Shown here: positions 39,866 to 49,656 of the stretch, one piece after another
Layout: the number at the start of each line of letters is the position of its first letter
Position numbering within the stretch: the stretch's first letter is position 1
Notes under the pieces: generated by a model
Seen by the model: the letters and a program-made list of their open reading frames with translations, nothing else
Told to the model about the DNA's origin: nothing
The model's database searches: none
Program-made: the position numbers and the translations under genes
Origin: Ketobacter alkanivorans
Lineage (GTDB): Bacteria; Pseudomonadota; Gammaproteobacteria; Pseudomonadales; Ketobacteraceae
Length of the DNA stretch: 64,000 nt
Direction: 5' to 3'
Assembly: GCF_002863865.1 (NCBI RefSeq)
Contig: NZ_CP022684.1
Coordinates: 310,001 to 374,000 of the forward strand

Positions 39866-41059
39866 CTAAGACAGCTTAGTCAGCCCCCGGTTCAAATCCG
39901 CCTTGATATCGTCTATATGCTCAAGACCCACTGCCACGCGAATCAGGTTCTCGGTAATGCCTGCTTCCGCTTTCGCTTCATCTGACAGCCGACCGTGGGT
40001 AGTTGTGGCAGGATGGGTGATCGTGGATTTTGCATCGCCAAGATTGCCAGTGATCGACAGAAAACGAGTTGCATCAATCACACTCCAGGCCTCTTTACGC
40101 CCACCTTTAACCCGGAACGACAACACCCCGCCAAATGCGGATTGCTGTGCCCTGGCCAGCAAATGCTGAGGATGAGTGGGAAGTCCGGTATAGAACACTT
40201 TCTCTACCGCTGGTTGCTGCTCCAACCAGTCAGCCAAACGCAACGCGCTGGCAGAATGGGCCTGCATACGCAGGCTCAGGGTTTCGAGGCCCTTGAGAAA
40301 AACCCAGGCATTGAAGGGGCTCATGGTGGGCCCGGCGCTGCGCAGGAAGCCAAACACCTCTTCCATTAACTCAGAACGACCACAAACCGCTCCACCAATA
40401 CAGCGACCCTGCCCGTCCAAAAACTTGGTGGCAGAATGCAAGGCGATATCTGCACCCATCTCCAATGGGCGTTGCAATGCTGGCGTACAGAAACAATTGT
40501 CCACTACCAGTAAAGCATCATGTTTATGGGCAAGTTCCGCCATTTTAGCGATATCGGCCACTTCACACAGTGGATTGGATGGCGTTTCCAGAAAGAACAT
40601 ACGAGTGTTCGTTGTGATAGCCGCTTGCCACTGGGTGATATCGGTCAGGGATACAAATGTGGTTTTGACCCCAAACTTCTTCAGGTATTTCTCGAACAGA
40701 ACATTGGTGGTACCGAAGACACTGCGGGAGCAGATCACTTCATCGCCTGATTGGAGCAAAGCCATGGCGGTAGCAAGTATGGCGGCCATTCCAGACGAAG
40801 TCGCCACGCAACGTTCTGCGCCCTCCATCGCCGCCAGGCGTTGCTCAAAAGCACGAACGGTAGGGTTGGTGAAACGCGAATAGATATTGCCGGGTTCTTG
40901 ACCCGAGAAACGTGCGGCCGCCTGCTCAGCGCTCTTAAACACATAGCTGGATGTGGTAAAAATCGGCTCACCATGGGCACCCTCATCCGTACGCAGCTGG
41001 CCGGTTCGCAATGCCAGCGTTTCTAAATGCAGGGATGAAAGGTCATCAAGTTGATCCAT
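39866..41059 (-). CDS. metZ: O-succinylhomoserine sulfhydrylase
   Basis: A 397-residue PLP enzyme of the Cys/Met metabolism family. The PLP lysine is in HSATKFLDGQGR, with YSRFTNPTVRAFEQRLAAMEG near the N-terminus. In Pseudomonas MetZ makes homocysteine directly from O-succinylhomoserine and sulfide. The position immediately downstream of purF (23-bp gap) is the conserved Pseudomonas order and favours MetZ over cystathionine gamma-synthase. Confidence 0.92.
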   Translation of the reverse strand: MDQLDDLSSLHLETLALRTGQLRTDEGAHGEPIFTTSSYVFKSAEQAAARFSGQEPGNIYSRFTNPTVRAFEQRLAAMEGAERCVATSSGMAAILATAMALLQSGDEVICSRSVFGTTNVLFEKYLKKFGVKTTFVSLTDITQWQAAITTNTRMFFLETPSNPLCEVADIAKMAELAHKHDALLVVDNCFCTPALQRPLEMGADIALHSATKFLDGQGRCIGGAVCGRSELMEEVFGFLRSAGPTMSPFNAWVFLKGLETLSLRMQAHSASALRLADWLEQQPAVEKVFYTGLPTHPQHLLARAQQSAFGGVLSFRVKGGRKEAWSVIDATRFLSITGNLGDAKSTITHPATTTHGRLSDEAKAEAGITENLIRVAVGLEHIDDIKADLNRGLTKLS

Positions 41060-41081
41060 GGTGAGAAGTTCCTACCTTTAC

Positions 41082-42602
41082 CTAGTTAGTGTTATGAAGA
41101 TCAATGCTTTCGCTATTAACCATCAGTTTGGCTACTTTCTGGTTCTTGGCATCATCATTACGGCTGGCTTCCAAACGCTCAAGATAACCCGAATTGATAT
41201 CTCCAGTAATGTACTGGCCATCAAATACAGAGCAGTCGAAATTCACGATATCAGGATTACCCTCACGTGATGCTGCCACCAAATCTTCCAGATCCTGATA
41301 CACCAGCCAATCGGCACCGATCAGTTCCTGAATTTCCTTAACAGTACGCCCGTGAGCAATCAGCTCCTTGGCAGCAGGCATGTCGATGCCGTAAACATTC
41401 GGGAAGCAAACCGGCGGCGCAGCAGAAGCGAAATACACATTTCTGGCACCTGCATCTCTGGCCATTTGTATGATCTGGTTGCAGGTAGTGCCCCGCACGA
41501 TGGAATCGTCTACCAGCAGCACGTTTTTGCCCTGAAACTCAAGCCCGATTGCATTTAGTTTCTGGCGCACAGACTTCTTGCGCTCGTTCTGACCGGGCAT
41601 GATAAAGGTGCGCCCGATGTAACGGTTTTTGATAAAACCTTCCCGAAACTTAACACCCAAGTTGTAAGCCAACTGCAACGCAGAGGTACGGCTGGTGTCA
41701 GGGATAGGAATGACTACGTCGATGTCGTGATCCGGCCATACGCGCTTGATTTTATCAGCCAGCTTTTCACCCATTCGCAAACGGGACTTGTAAACTGATA
41801 TCCCGTCCATGATGGAATCAGGGCGAGCCAGATATACATGCTCAAAAATGCAGGGGCGATATTCTGCACCCGGCGCGCACTGGCGAGTGAAGAGTCGACC
41901 TTCCATATTAATGTAAACCGCCTCGCCTGGGGCAACATCGCGCACCAGCTCGAAACCCATTGCCTGTAATGCCACACTTTCTGAGGCAATCATGTATTCC
42001 ATGCCTTCAGGCGTTTCGCGCTCGCCGAAGCAGATTGGGCGAATGCCGTGGGGATCGCGAAATGCAACAATGCCGTAACCGGTGATCATGGCTACAACTG
42101 CATAGGCACCCTTGCAACGTTGATGCACTGCTTCTACCGCAGTGAAGATATCTTCTTCGGTAGGCACCAGTTTGCCTAAGCGCTGTAACTCGTGCGCCAG
42201 AATGTTCAGCAACACCTCAGAATCAGAATTGGTGTTGATATGGCGAAGATCCGTTTTATATAGATCCTCACCGATTTCAGCAGCGTTAGTCAGGTTACCG
42301 TTGTGGGCAAGGGTGATCCCATAGGGGCTGTTTACGTAAAATGGCTGCGCCTCAGCGGAACTGGATGACCCCGCTGTTGGGTAGCGCACATGCCCTATTC
42401 CCATGTTGCCCATTAAACGGCGCATATGACGGGAGCGGAACACATCCCTCACCATGCCGTTATCCTTTCTGAGGTAAAGCTTGTCCTGATCACAGGTCAC
42501 TATACCGGCGGCATCCTGGCCTCTGTGTTGCAAAACAGTCAGAGCATCATAGAGAGTCTGATTAACATTGGAGCGGCCAACAATGCCGACAATTCCGCAC
42601 AT
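41082..42602 (-). CDS. purF: Amidophosphoribosyltransferase
   Basis: A 506-residue enzyme of normal length. The N-terminal nucleophile cysteine is residue 2 (MCGIVGIVG), the start of the glutamine amidotransferase domain. The PRPP loop is [13 protein letters not shown]. It catalyses the first committed step of purine synthesis. It lies between cvpA and metZ, the usual arrangement. Confidence 0.98.
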   Translation of the reverse strand: MCGIVGIVGRSNVNQTLYDALTVLQHRGQDAAGIVTCDQDKLYLRKDNGMVRDVFRSRHMRRLMGNMGIGHVRYPTAGSSSSAEAQPFYVNSPYGITLAHNGNLTNAAEIGEDLYKTDLRHINTNSDSEVLLNILAHELQRLGKLVPTEEDIFTAVEAVHQRCKGAYAVVAMITGYGIVAFRDPHGIRPICFGERETPEGMEYMIASESVALQAMGFELVRDVAPGEAVYINMEGRLFTRQCAPGAEYRPCIFEHVYLARPDSIMDGISVYKSRLRMGEKLADKIKRVWPDHDIDVVIPIPDTSRTSALQLAYNLGVKFREGFIKNRYIGRTFIMPGQNERKKSVRQKLNAIGLEFQGKNVLLVDDSIVRGTTCNQIIQMARDAGARNVYFASAAPPVCFPNVYGIDMPAAKELIAHGRTVKEIQELIGADWLVYQDLEDLVAASREGNPDIVNFDCSVFDGQYITGDINSGYLERLEASRNDDAKNQKVAKLMVNSESIDLHNTN

Positions 42603-42663
42603 TCGCTTATACCTCGATACGTCGTGTGCTTGGATCTACCTATAATAGCCCAAATAGATTGCT

Positions 42664-43164
42664 CTATTCAGAGCCGATGTTCATGATCTTTGTCCAGATG
42701 AGTTGCCCGGTATCGGTGGTCCACTGCTCCACTTTCATGAAATGTGGAATCATAACCGACTGTTTCCACCAAGGATCGGCGGGCATCTGGGTCATACGAG
42801 AAAGAACCGACAGGGCAATCACCACCAGCAGGCAGCCCCGCGCCAAACCAAAACCACTGCCCAGTACTCGATCAGTGCCGGATAAGCCGGTGGCTTTGAC
42901 GACTTCTTTAACCAGGTGTTTAATCAGCGCGCCTACGATCATGGTGAGGATGAACAGGGCCACGAACGCCAGAGGCTGACGGGCAGACGGAGGATCGACC
43001 CAATCGGCCAGCACAATGGCCAACGGCACGCTGAACAGCCTGGCGATAACAAACGCCGCGATCCAGGTCACCAGTGATAGGGCTTCCAGAGAGAATCCGC
43101 GGTGCAAACTGAGGGCCATTGAAAGGCCTATGCTGCCGAGAATGACATAATCAGCAATGCTCAT
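42664..43164 (-). CDS. cvpA: CvpA family inner-membrane protein
   Basis: A 166-residue protein with about four membrane segments; the N-terminus MSIADYVILGSIGLSMALSL and the GTDRVLGSGFGLARG loop are typical of CvpA. It is known as a colicin V production protein and affects envelope stress resistance. It lies directly upstream of purF with a 61-bp gap, as in E. coli and Pseudomonas. Confidence 0.93.
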   Translation of the reverse strand: MSIADYVILGSIGLSMALSLHRGFSLEALSLVTWIAAFVIARLFSVPLAIVLADWVDPPSARQPLAFVALFILTMIVGALIKHLVKEVVKATGLSGTDRVLGSGFGLARGCLLVVIALSVLSRMTQMPADPWWKQSVMIPHFMKVEQWTTDTGQLIWTKIMNIGSE

Positions 43165-43250
43165 TACAGGGGATTACCTGGACAACAGTGAGAGTTCTGG
43201 GAAAGGGCGCATTCTAACAGAGCTAATTCCAAAAAACTAATGTCTGTACA

Positions 43251-43862
43251 TCAAGGAATATACTTTAAAATCAGCGTCTTAACCTGATAATCACGCTCCA
43301 GGGCAATTTTTTGCTGATCCAATCGGTATTTTCGAATTTCAGGGCCCACATAAACCTTATAGAGCGCACCGACTTTCTTGCTATAGGCCTTGTAATCAGC
43401 CGCTATTAACTTGTCGCGAAGGCCATCGGCGTTGGCTTTACTGGAAAAGGCACCGACCTGAATAATCCAGGCATCTGCCAGCTCCAAAGGATCCTGGGGG
43501 GCCGCACGAATGGCTTGGTCGGCTGCTTTTTCTTGCTCAATATAGTCTTCTACTGTGGCTTGTGATGAGCTGGCCTGTGCTGCAGCAACTGCATCCTGCT
43601 GTACTTCTGCCTCACTGGATTGCGCCGCCTGCTGTGCCTTGGCTTCGCTAACGGCCTCAACAGCGGCAATAACCTCTCTGGCCTCCTCCTCTATCGGAGA
43701 GAAGTCCACGGCTTCGATGGTCATGGCCGGTTGCTCGGGGTATTCGTAATCTTTTGAGTTCACACGCTGCTGCTGACCGTCGAACACCAGCGGAAGGAAT
43801 ATTACCGCCAGCGAAATCAATACGATAGCACCGACCAATCGTTGTTTCAGGCTTTGATCCAA
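43251..43862 (-). CDS. dedD: SPOR-domain protein (DedD-like)
   Basis: A 203-residue protein with one N-terminal membrane helix (LVGAIVLISLAVIFLPLVF), an alanine/glutamate-rich periplasmic linker and a C-terminal SPOR domain (AWIIQVGAFSSKANADGLRD, ALYKVYVGPEIRK). SPOR domains bind denuded glycan at division sites. Its position between folC and cvpA matches DedD. It starts 4 bp after the folC stop. Confidence 0.87.
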   Translation of the reverse strand: MDQSLKQRLVGAIVLISLAVIFLPLVFDGQQQRVNSKDYEYPEQPAMTIEAVDFSPIEEEAREVIAAVEAVSEAKAQQAAQSSEAEVQQDAVAAAQASSSQATVEDYIEQEKAADQAIRAAPQDPLELADAWIIQVGAFSSKANADGLRDKLIAADYKAYSKKVGALYKVYVGPEIRKYRLDQQKIALERDYQVKTLILKYIP

Positions 43863-43866
43863 TGGT

Positions 43867-45150
43867 TTACCCTTTTGTCATGTTGAGCTTGGGGCCATAT
43901 TGTATAACGTCTGCCACGGTATAAAACGATCCGAATACCAGTATCAGATCTTTGTTGGAAACCGAATGCAATAACCGGTTGCAGACACCGTGAGCGCTTA
44001 AGGCGGGCTTGTCACAGCACGCCCCCATTTCAGTCAGTTGCTCAAATAGCTTAATGGCAGGCAGTGCCCGCTCGCAATCCAGCTCAACCGGATACCAGCG
44101 ATCTACTATAGCCAGTAGAGCCATTAGGGTATCCGTGATGTCTTTGTCGGCCAGCATACCCACGATGCAATGTATGCGCCTGGTGGAATCGCTAGCCAAA
44201 TGGGACACCAGCGCGCGGGCTGCGTGGGGGTTATGGCCCACATCCAGCATAATATCGGGCTGATGATGTATAAACTGTTTTCGACCGGCAACCATAACTT
44301 GCCGCAATGCAGATTCCATTGCAGTGCGTTCAATGTTAAAGGGCGACAAAGCCAGAGCCTGCAGCGCTGTGGCGGCATTTTGCAAATAAATGTCAGGCAA
44401 CGGTAAGCGCTTATGGTCTAGGGTGGTTTGATCCCCGCAAGTCAGCGTTATAGACCATGTATTGGTATCAACGTGATCGATTTCATCCACTTGATAAGTG
44501 AAGTGCTGGCCCTGCTGATAAAGGGCAGTGTTCATTTCAAGGGATTTTTTAACCACTTCGTGAGGCGGATCGGGTTCGCCCATTACCAACGGCTTATTGC
44601 TGCGAGCGATACCAATTTTCTCAAATCCGATGCTGGCACGATCGTTTCCTAACCAAGCCTGATGGTCGATGTCGATACTGGTCACAACAGCAACGCTGGC
44701 ATCCCAGATGTTCACCGCATCAAGCCGACCACCCAGACCCACTTCAAGCACCCAGGCATCCAGCTTCTGCTGCCGAAACAACCAGATCGCAGCCAGGGTT
44801 GTGAATTCAAAGTACGTCAGACTGATCGCACCGCGCCCCGCCTCCACCGCCTCAAAAGCGCTGATCAGCTGTTCGTCGGTGCTTTGAACTCCATTCACGC
44901 ATACGCGTTCATTAAAATCAATCAAGTGGGGTGATGTGTAGAGCCCGGTGCTGTAGCCAGCCTGCCTTAGCAACTGATCGATCAACGCGACCGTGGAGCC
45001 CTTGCCGTTGGTGCCGGCGACGGTAAAAATAAAGGGGGTATTACTGATCAGATCCAGACGCTGTGCCACCGCCTGGATTCGCTCCAATCCCATATCGATT
45101 GATTTGAAATGGAGCCGTTCCAGACGGCTAAGCCAGTCTTTAAGCTGCAT
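43867..45150 (-). CDS. folC: Folylpolyglutamate synthase / dihydrofolate synthase
   Basis: A 427-residue Mur-ligase-family enzyme. The P-loop is [14 protein letters not shown]; further family marks are [27 protein letters not shown] and [12 protein letters not shown]. It adds glutamate to dihydropteroate and to folates. Its start overlaps accD by 11 bp, so translation is coupled. Confidence 0.96.
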   Translation of the reverse strand: MQLKDWLSRLERLHFKSIDMGLERIQAVAQRLDLISNTPFIFTVAGTNGKGSTVALIDQLLRQAGYSTGLYTSPHLIDFNERVCVNGVQSTDEQLISAFEAVEAGRGAISLTYFEFTTLAAIWLFRQQKLDAWVLEVGLGGRLDAVNIWDASVAVVTSIDIDHQAWLGNDRASIGFEKIGIARSNKPLVMGEPDPPHEVVKKSLEMNTALYQQGQHFTYQVDEIDHVDTNTWSITLTCGDQTTLDHKRLPLPDIYLQNAATALQALALSPFNIERTAMESALRQVMVAGRKQFIHHQPDIMLDVGHNPHAARALVSHLASDSTRRIHCIVGMLADKDITDTLMALLAIVDRWYPVELDCERALPAIKLFEQLTEMGACCDKPALSAHGVCNRLLHSVSNKDLILVFGSFYTVADVIQYGPKLNMTKG

Positions 45151-46006
45151 TCTGTGGAAGCAGCTTGCCCATCAGACGATGCAATGTATTACGCATCTCA
45201 TGACGATGAATGATCATATCCAGAGCGCCGTGCTCCAGCAGAAACTCACTGCGCTGAAAACCTTCAGGCAATTTCTGGCGCACCGTTTGTTCAATAACCC
45301 GGGGGCCGGCAAAGCCTATAAGGGCGTTTGGCTCGGCAATGTTGATATCTCCCAACATGGCCAAACTGGCGGACACACCACCGTAAACAGGATCCGTCAT
45401 CACTGAGAAGAACGGCAAGCGGTTCTCCTTGAGTTTTTCCAACGCTGCGCTGGTCTTAGCCATTTGCATGAGGGAGAACAACGCCTCTTGCATACGAGCG
45501 CCACCACTGGCAGCAAAGCACACCAGAGGGCAGCTGTTTTCGATAGCAGCATTCACCGCTCTGACGAATTTCTCGCCAACGATCGAGCCCATAGACCCGC
45601 CCATAAATTCAAATTCAAAGGCGACGGCGATAACGGTCGAGCCTTCGAGGGTACCTTTAAAGGCAACAAGGGCATCGTTCTCCCCGGTGCCTTTCTGCGC
45701 GCTCACAAGGCGATCTTTGTAGCGTTTGCTGTCTTTGAATTTTAGACGATCCACCGGTTGCAGGTCGGCAGCCAGCTCTTCCCTGCCGTCCTGATCCAGG
45801 AACAAATCAATACGACGCCGGGCGTTGATCCGCATGTGATGATCACACTGAGGACAAACATCGAGGTTTTTTTCCAGCTCCGGGCGATAGAGGAAGGCGC
45901 CACATTTTGCGCATTTCTTCCATAAGCCCTCGGGTACTTCGGTTTTTTTGTTGCTCGAAGTTCTGCCCACACTGGGTAGAATCTTTCCTAACCAGCTGTT
46001 ACTCAT
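45140..46006 (-). CDS. accD: Acetyl-CoA carboxylase carboxyltransferase subunit beta
   Basis: A 288-residue protein with the N-terminal zinc ribbon (C32, C35, C51, C54). The crotonase-fold core includes [19 protein letters not shown] and [15 protein letters not shown]. With AccA it moves the carboxyl group to acetyl-CoA in fatty acid synthesis. It is in the trpA-accD-folC order and overlaps folC. Confidence 0.97.
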   Translation of the reverse strand: MSNSWLGKILPSVGRTSSNKKTEVPEGLWKKCAKCGAFLYRPELEKNLDVCPQCDHHMRINARRRIDLFLDQDGREELAADLQPVDRLKFKDSKRYKDRLVSAQKGTGENDALVAFKGTLEGSTVIAVAFEFEFMGGSMGSIVGEKFVRAVNAAIENSCPLVCFAASGGARMQEALFSLMQMAKTSAALEKLKENRLPFFSVMTDPVYGGVSASLAMLGDINIAEPNALIGFAGPRVIEQTVRQKLPEGFQRSEFLLEHGALDMIIHRHEMRNTLHRLMGKLLPQNAA

Positions 46007-46040
46007 AACAACGCCATCCTGATTCTCTTATGGTTATTAT

Positions 46041-46844
46041 TTATTGATCCAGGCCCAGCCGCAGGGATTGGGTGAACTCCGTTACGCGCGCCATCATAAC
46101 CTCGCGATCGTTCTGGGATTCAGCAATCAACTTAACTAGTGCACTGCCCACTACCACGCCGTCGGCATTCTCACCGATCAGGCGCGCGGTTTCAGCGTCC
46201 TTGATACCAAAGCCTACCGCGATGGGCAAATCGGTTGTTTTACGAATTGTTTCCAACTTCTGATTTACACCGTCTATATCCAGGTGTCCGGCACCGGTTA
46301 CGCCTTTTAATGACACGTAATAGAGGTAGCCGCGCCCTGCTGCGCAGATAGTTGCAATGCGCTTATCGCTGGTCGTGGGTGCGATCAGGAAGATAGTGTC
46401 CAAACCTGCTGCATCAAACAGTTTTATAGGTTCAACAGCCGCTTCCGGTGGCAGATCCACAATGATTAAACCATCGACTCCGGCTGCTGCGGCATCGGTG
46501 GCAAAACGGTCGTAACCGTAAACTTCTACCGGGTTCAGGTAACCCATCAACACGATAGGCGTCTGCTGATTGGTTTGGCGGAATTCTTTTACCATCTCCA
46601 GCGCGTGGACGGTGGTGACGCCATTTGCCAAAGCACGCTCATCGGCAAGCTGAATCACCGGGCCGTCCGCCATTGGATCGGAAAATGGTATGCCCAGCTC
46701 GATGATGTCTGCGCCATTTTCTGCCAGGTTGTGCAGCAAGGGCACTGTGGCGTCCAACTGAGGATCACCGGCAGTGATAAATGGGATCAGTGCTTTTCTA
46801 TTTTGTTGCTTCAGATTTTGAAGACACGCCTTGATACGGCTCAT
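46041..46844 (-). CDS. trpA: Tryptophan synthase alpha chain
   Basis: A 267-residue TIM barrel. The catalytic residues E49 ([10 protein letters not shown]) and D60 (DPMADGP) are in their standard positions. It cleaves indole-glycerol phosphate and passes indole to TrpB. It starts 25 bp after the trpB stop. Confidence 0.97.
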   Translation of the reverse strand: MSRIKACLQNLKQQNRKALIPFITAGDPQLDATVPLLHNLAENGADIIELGIPFSDPMADGPVIQLADERALANGVTTVHALEMVKEFRQTNQQTPIVLMGYLNPVEVYGYDRFATDAAAAGVDGLIIVDLPPEAAVEPIKLFDAAGLDTIFLIAPTTSDKRIATICAAGRGYLYYVSLKGVTGAGHLDIDGVNQKLETIRKTTDLPIAVGFGIKDAETARLIGENADGVVVGSALVKLIAESQNDREVMMARVTEFTQSLRLGLDQ

Positions 46845-46869
46845 CCAATAAACTCCTTACTGTACCGTA

Positions 46870-48084
46870 CTAGAGAGTGATGCCGTCGATCTCGGCAACG
46901 GTAAGAATATCTTTGTCACCACGGCCAGACAGGTTCACTACTATGATCTGGTCTTTATCCATCGTGGGCGCAAGCTTGGCGGCATAAGCCAATGCGTGAC
47001 TTGATTCCAGAGCCGGCATGATGCCCTCCACTAAAGTGAGGGTTCGGAATGCGCTCAGCGCTTCGTCATCGGTGGCCGCCACATAATCAACTCTGCCACA
47101 ATCCTTCAACCAGGAATGCTCAGGGCCAACACCAGGGTAATCAAGGCCAGCGGACACGGAATGGGTATGCATGATCTGGCCTGCATCGTCTTCCATAAGA
47201 TAGGTGCGATTGCCATGCAAAACGCCAGGGCGGCCAGCACACAGTGGCGCGGCGTGTTGCCCGCTTGCCAACCCTAAACCGGCAGCTTCAACACCGTACA
47301 TCTTGACCGACTCATCAGACAGGAAGGGATGGAACAAGCCAATGGCGTTAGAACCACCACCCACACACGCAACCAGAGCATCCGGCAACTGGCCGGTTTG
47401 ATCCTGGCACTGGCGGCGGGCTTCGCGGCCTATAACGCACTGGAAATCGCGTACCAGTTTGGGGTAAGGATGAGGTCCGGCAACGGTACCGATGATGTAG
47501 AAAGTGTCGTCCACGTTGGTTACCCAATCGCGCAACGCTTCGTTCATGGCGTCCTTAAGGGTTTTGGTGCCAGACGTCACCGGGGTCACTTTCGCACCCA
47601 ACAGTTTCATTCGGTATACATTCAGGGATTGACGTTTTACGTCTTCAGCCCCCATGAATACCTCGCACTCCAAACCTAAACGGGCTGCTACGGTAGCACT
47701 GGCCACGCCATGCTGCCCGGCACCGGTCTCGGCAATGACGCGACGCTTACCGGTGTATTTTGCCAACAGTGCCTGACCGATGGTGTTGTTTACCTTATGG
47801 GCGCCAGTGTGATTTAAGTCCTCGCGCTTTAGATATATCTGGGCACCGCCCAGTTGCTTCGACCAGCGCTCGGCGTGATACAGGGGCGAAGGACGCCCCA
47901 CATAATGGGCAAGATCATAGTCAAAGGCGGCCTGAAATTCAGGGTCTTTGGACAGTTTGTTATAGATCTCTTCCAATTCATCCAACGCAGACATGAGGGT
48001 TTCAGAGACAAAGCGGCCACCGTAAGGGCCGAAGTTTCCGAAATCATCCGGCGTAGTCAGAAAATCACGCTCATTTTGAGACAC
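46870..48084 (-). CDS. trpB: Tryptophan synthase beta chain
   Basis: A 404-residue PLP enzyme with the cofactor lysine K97 in [11 protein letters not shown], then [12 protein letters not shown] and the phosphate-binding [11 protein letters not shown]. It condenses indole with serine to tryptophan. The N-terminus overlaps trpF by 14 bp, giving a trpF-trpB-trpA unit without the other trp genes, as in Pseudomonas. Confidence 0.98.
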   Translation of the reverse strand: MSQNERDFLTTPDDFGNFGPYGGRFVSETLMSALDELEEIYNKLSKDPEFQAAFDYDLAHYVGRPSPLYHAERWSKQLGGAQIYLKREDLNHTGAHKVNNTIGQALLAKYTGKRRVIAETGAGQHGVASATVAARLGLECEVFMGAEDVKRQSLNVYRMKLLGAKVTPVTSGTKTLKDAMNEALRDWVTNVDDTFYIIGTVAGPHPYPKLVRDFQCVIGREARRQCQDQTGQLPDALVACVGGGSNAIGLFHPFLSDESVKMYGVEAAGLGLASGQHAAPLCAGRPGVLHGNRTYLMEDDAGQIMHTHSVSAGLDYPGVGPEHSWLKDCGRVDYVAATDDEALSAFRTLTLVEGIMPALESSHALAYAAKLAPTMDKDQIIVVNLSGRGDKDILTVAEIDGITL

Positions 48085-48691
48085 TGTGTACTCCTGTGAT
48101 AAAAGCTTGCATCAACGCATTGTCTTTCTTGCCTTTGGCGGCTTCTACGCCACCGCTGACATCCACCGCCCAAGGCCGAACCTGGCGAACTGCATCCGCT
48201 GCATTTGAGGGATCAAGTCCGCCGGCTAGAACGATAGGTTTACTGAGTCCTTTGGGCACTGCCTGCCAATTAAATGTCTGGCCGGTGCCACCGGGCTGAC
48301 CCGCCACAAAGGTGTCGAGAAGAATACCACGACTGCTGTGATATGTCTGACATTGTGCGGCCAAATCCGTACCCGCTTTCATCCGAATTGCCTTGATATA
48401 AGGCCGCCCCCAGGCGCTGCATTCGGCCTCTGATTCATCACCATGAAATTGCAGCAAATCCAATGGTACCGCCTCCAGCACAGAGCGCAGAAAACCAGGA
48501 TCAGCATTCACAAACAGCCCTACAGTGGAGACAAATGGCGGCAGTTGTTCCAAAATGGATTTGGCTGTTTGAATGTCGATGTTGCGGGGACTGGGCTCAT
48601 AGAACACGAAGCCGAGGGCATCCGCACCCGCGCCACAAGCCGCCAGAGCATCTTCAAGATTGGTGATTCCGCAGATTTTTACCCGTGTCAC
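48071..48691 (-). CDS. trpF: Phosphoribosylanthranilate isomerase
   Basis: A 206-residue TIM barrel with the hallmark [12 protein letters not shown] carrying the catalytic cysteine, and [20 protein letters not shown]. It converts phosphoribosyl-anthranilate to the carboxyphenylamino-ribulose form. It is stand-alone (not fused to trpC) and overlaps trpB. It lies 82 bp downstream of truA. Confidence 0.96.
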   Translation of the reverse strand: MTRVKICGITNLEDALAACGAGADALGFVFYEPSPRNIDIQTAKSILEQLPPFVSTVGLFVNADPGFLRSVLEAVPLDLLQFHGDESEAECSAWGRPYIKAIRMKAGTDLAAQCQTYHSSRGILLDTFVAGQPGGTGQTFNWQAVPKGLSKPIVLAGGLDPSNAADAVRQVRPWAVDVSGGVEAAKGKKDNALMQAFITGVHSVSK

Positions 48692-48773
48692 AAGGCTAAC
48701 TCTTTCATGCTGCTTGTAAAGATCGCAAGTTTAACAGAATCGCTATGGCCTAAGGCAAGGAATTCACTTGCGT

Positions 48774-49565
48774 CTAACTGAGTGGCATAAACGGGGCATC
48801 AGGTTCCGGCTCGGGAATGTTAAACTCCTCGGGATACCCCACCCGCATAAAAAACAGCCCGTACGGTGGTGCGGTGACGCCACCGAGGTTCCTGTTGCGA
48901 TGACCCAGTACATCCTCGATCCATGTGAGCGGCTCTTTGCCGCTGCCTATGGCCATCAGCACCCCAGCAATATTGCGCACCATGTGCTGCAGGAAAGCAT
49001 TCGCCTGTATATCCATCACGATCAAATGACCTCGACGATAAAGGCTGATGTGGTGAATTGTACGAACCGGGGACTTGGCCTGGCAGCCTTGCGCCTGGAA
49101 TGAACTGAAGTCGTGCTCCCCCACCAAAACCTGGGCAGCGTGGTGCATCAAATCGGCATCAAGAGGTCGGAAGTTCCAAGTCATGTGCTGCATACCCAGA
49201 GCGGGTCTGACTGGGTGATTATAAATCACGTATCGATATGAGCGTGAAAGCGCCGAAAAGCGCGCGTGAAAAAGATCCGACACCGGTTTGGCCCAACGAA
49301 CCGAGATGCTATCCGGAAGATTGGTATTGCAGCCGAAAATCCAACCTTTATCTTTGCGCAGGGATTCCGTGTCGAAATGCACTACCTGTCCAACACCGTG
49401 CACGCCGGTATCGGTTCGGCCTGCACAGATAACTTGAACCGGGTGATTGGCGACCTTGCTTAAAGCGGCTTCAAGGTTCTGCTGGACGGATTGTGGATCA
49501 TGCTTTTGTCGCTGCCAGCCACAGTAATGCCTGCCATCGTACTCAACCCCCAAAGCCACCCGCAT
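48774..49565 (-). CDS. truA: tRNA pseudouridine(38-40) synthase
   Basis: A 263-residue enzyme with the catalytic aspartate D52 in CAGRTDTGVHG; VEYDGRHYCGWQRQ at the N-terminus and FLQHMVRNIAGVL are family marks. It modifies uridines 38-40 in the tRNA anticodon arm. It lies between fimV and trpF, the same order as in Pseudomonas. Confidence 0.97.
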   Translation of the reverse strand: MRVALGVEYDGRHYCGWQRQKHDPQSVQQNLEAALSKVANHPVQVICAGRTDTGVHGVGQVVHFDTESLRKDKGWIFGCNTNLPDSISVRWAKPVSDLFHARFSALSRSYRYVIYNHPVRPALGMQHMTWNFRPLDADLMHHAAQVLVGEHDFSSFQAQGCQAKSPVRTIHHISLYRRGHLIVMDIQANAFLQHMVRNIAGVLMAIGSGKEPLTWIEDVLGHRNRNLGGVTAPPYGLFFMRVGYPEEFNIPEPEPDAPFMPLS

Positions 49566-49599
49566 ACTTTTACCCTACAAAGATAAGTCGCAACAAAAC

Positions 49600-49626
49600 G
49601 AAAAGAGGGCCATCAAGGCCCCCTTA
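49600..49626 (-). terminator. Intrinsic terminator after fimV
   Basis: On the minus strand AGGGGGCC and GGCCCTCT pair around a 5-nt loop and run into TTTTCGTTTTG. It lies 30 bp after the fimV stop, just before truA. Confidence 0.82.
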
Positions 49627-49656
49627 CGAGAATGGTACGAATAAGCTAGAAAGGAA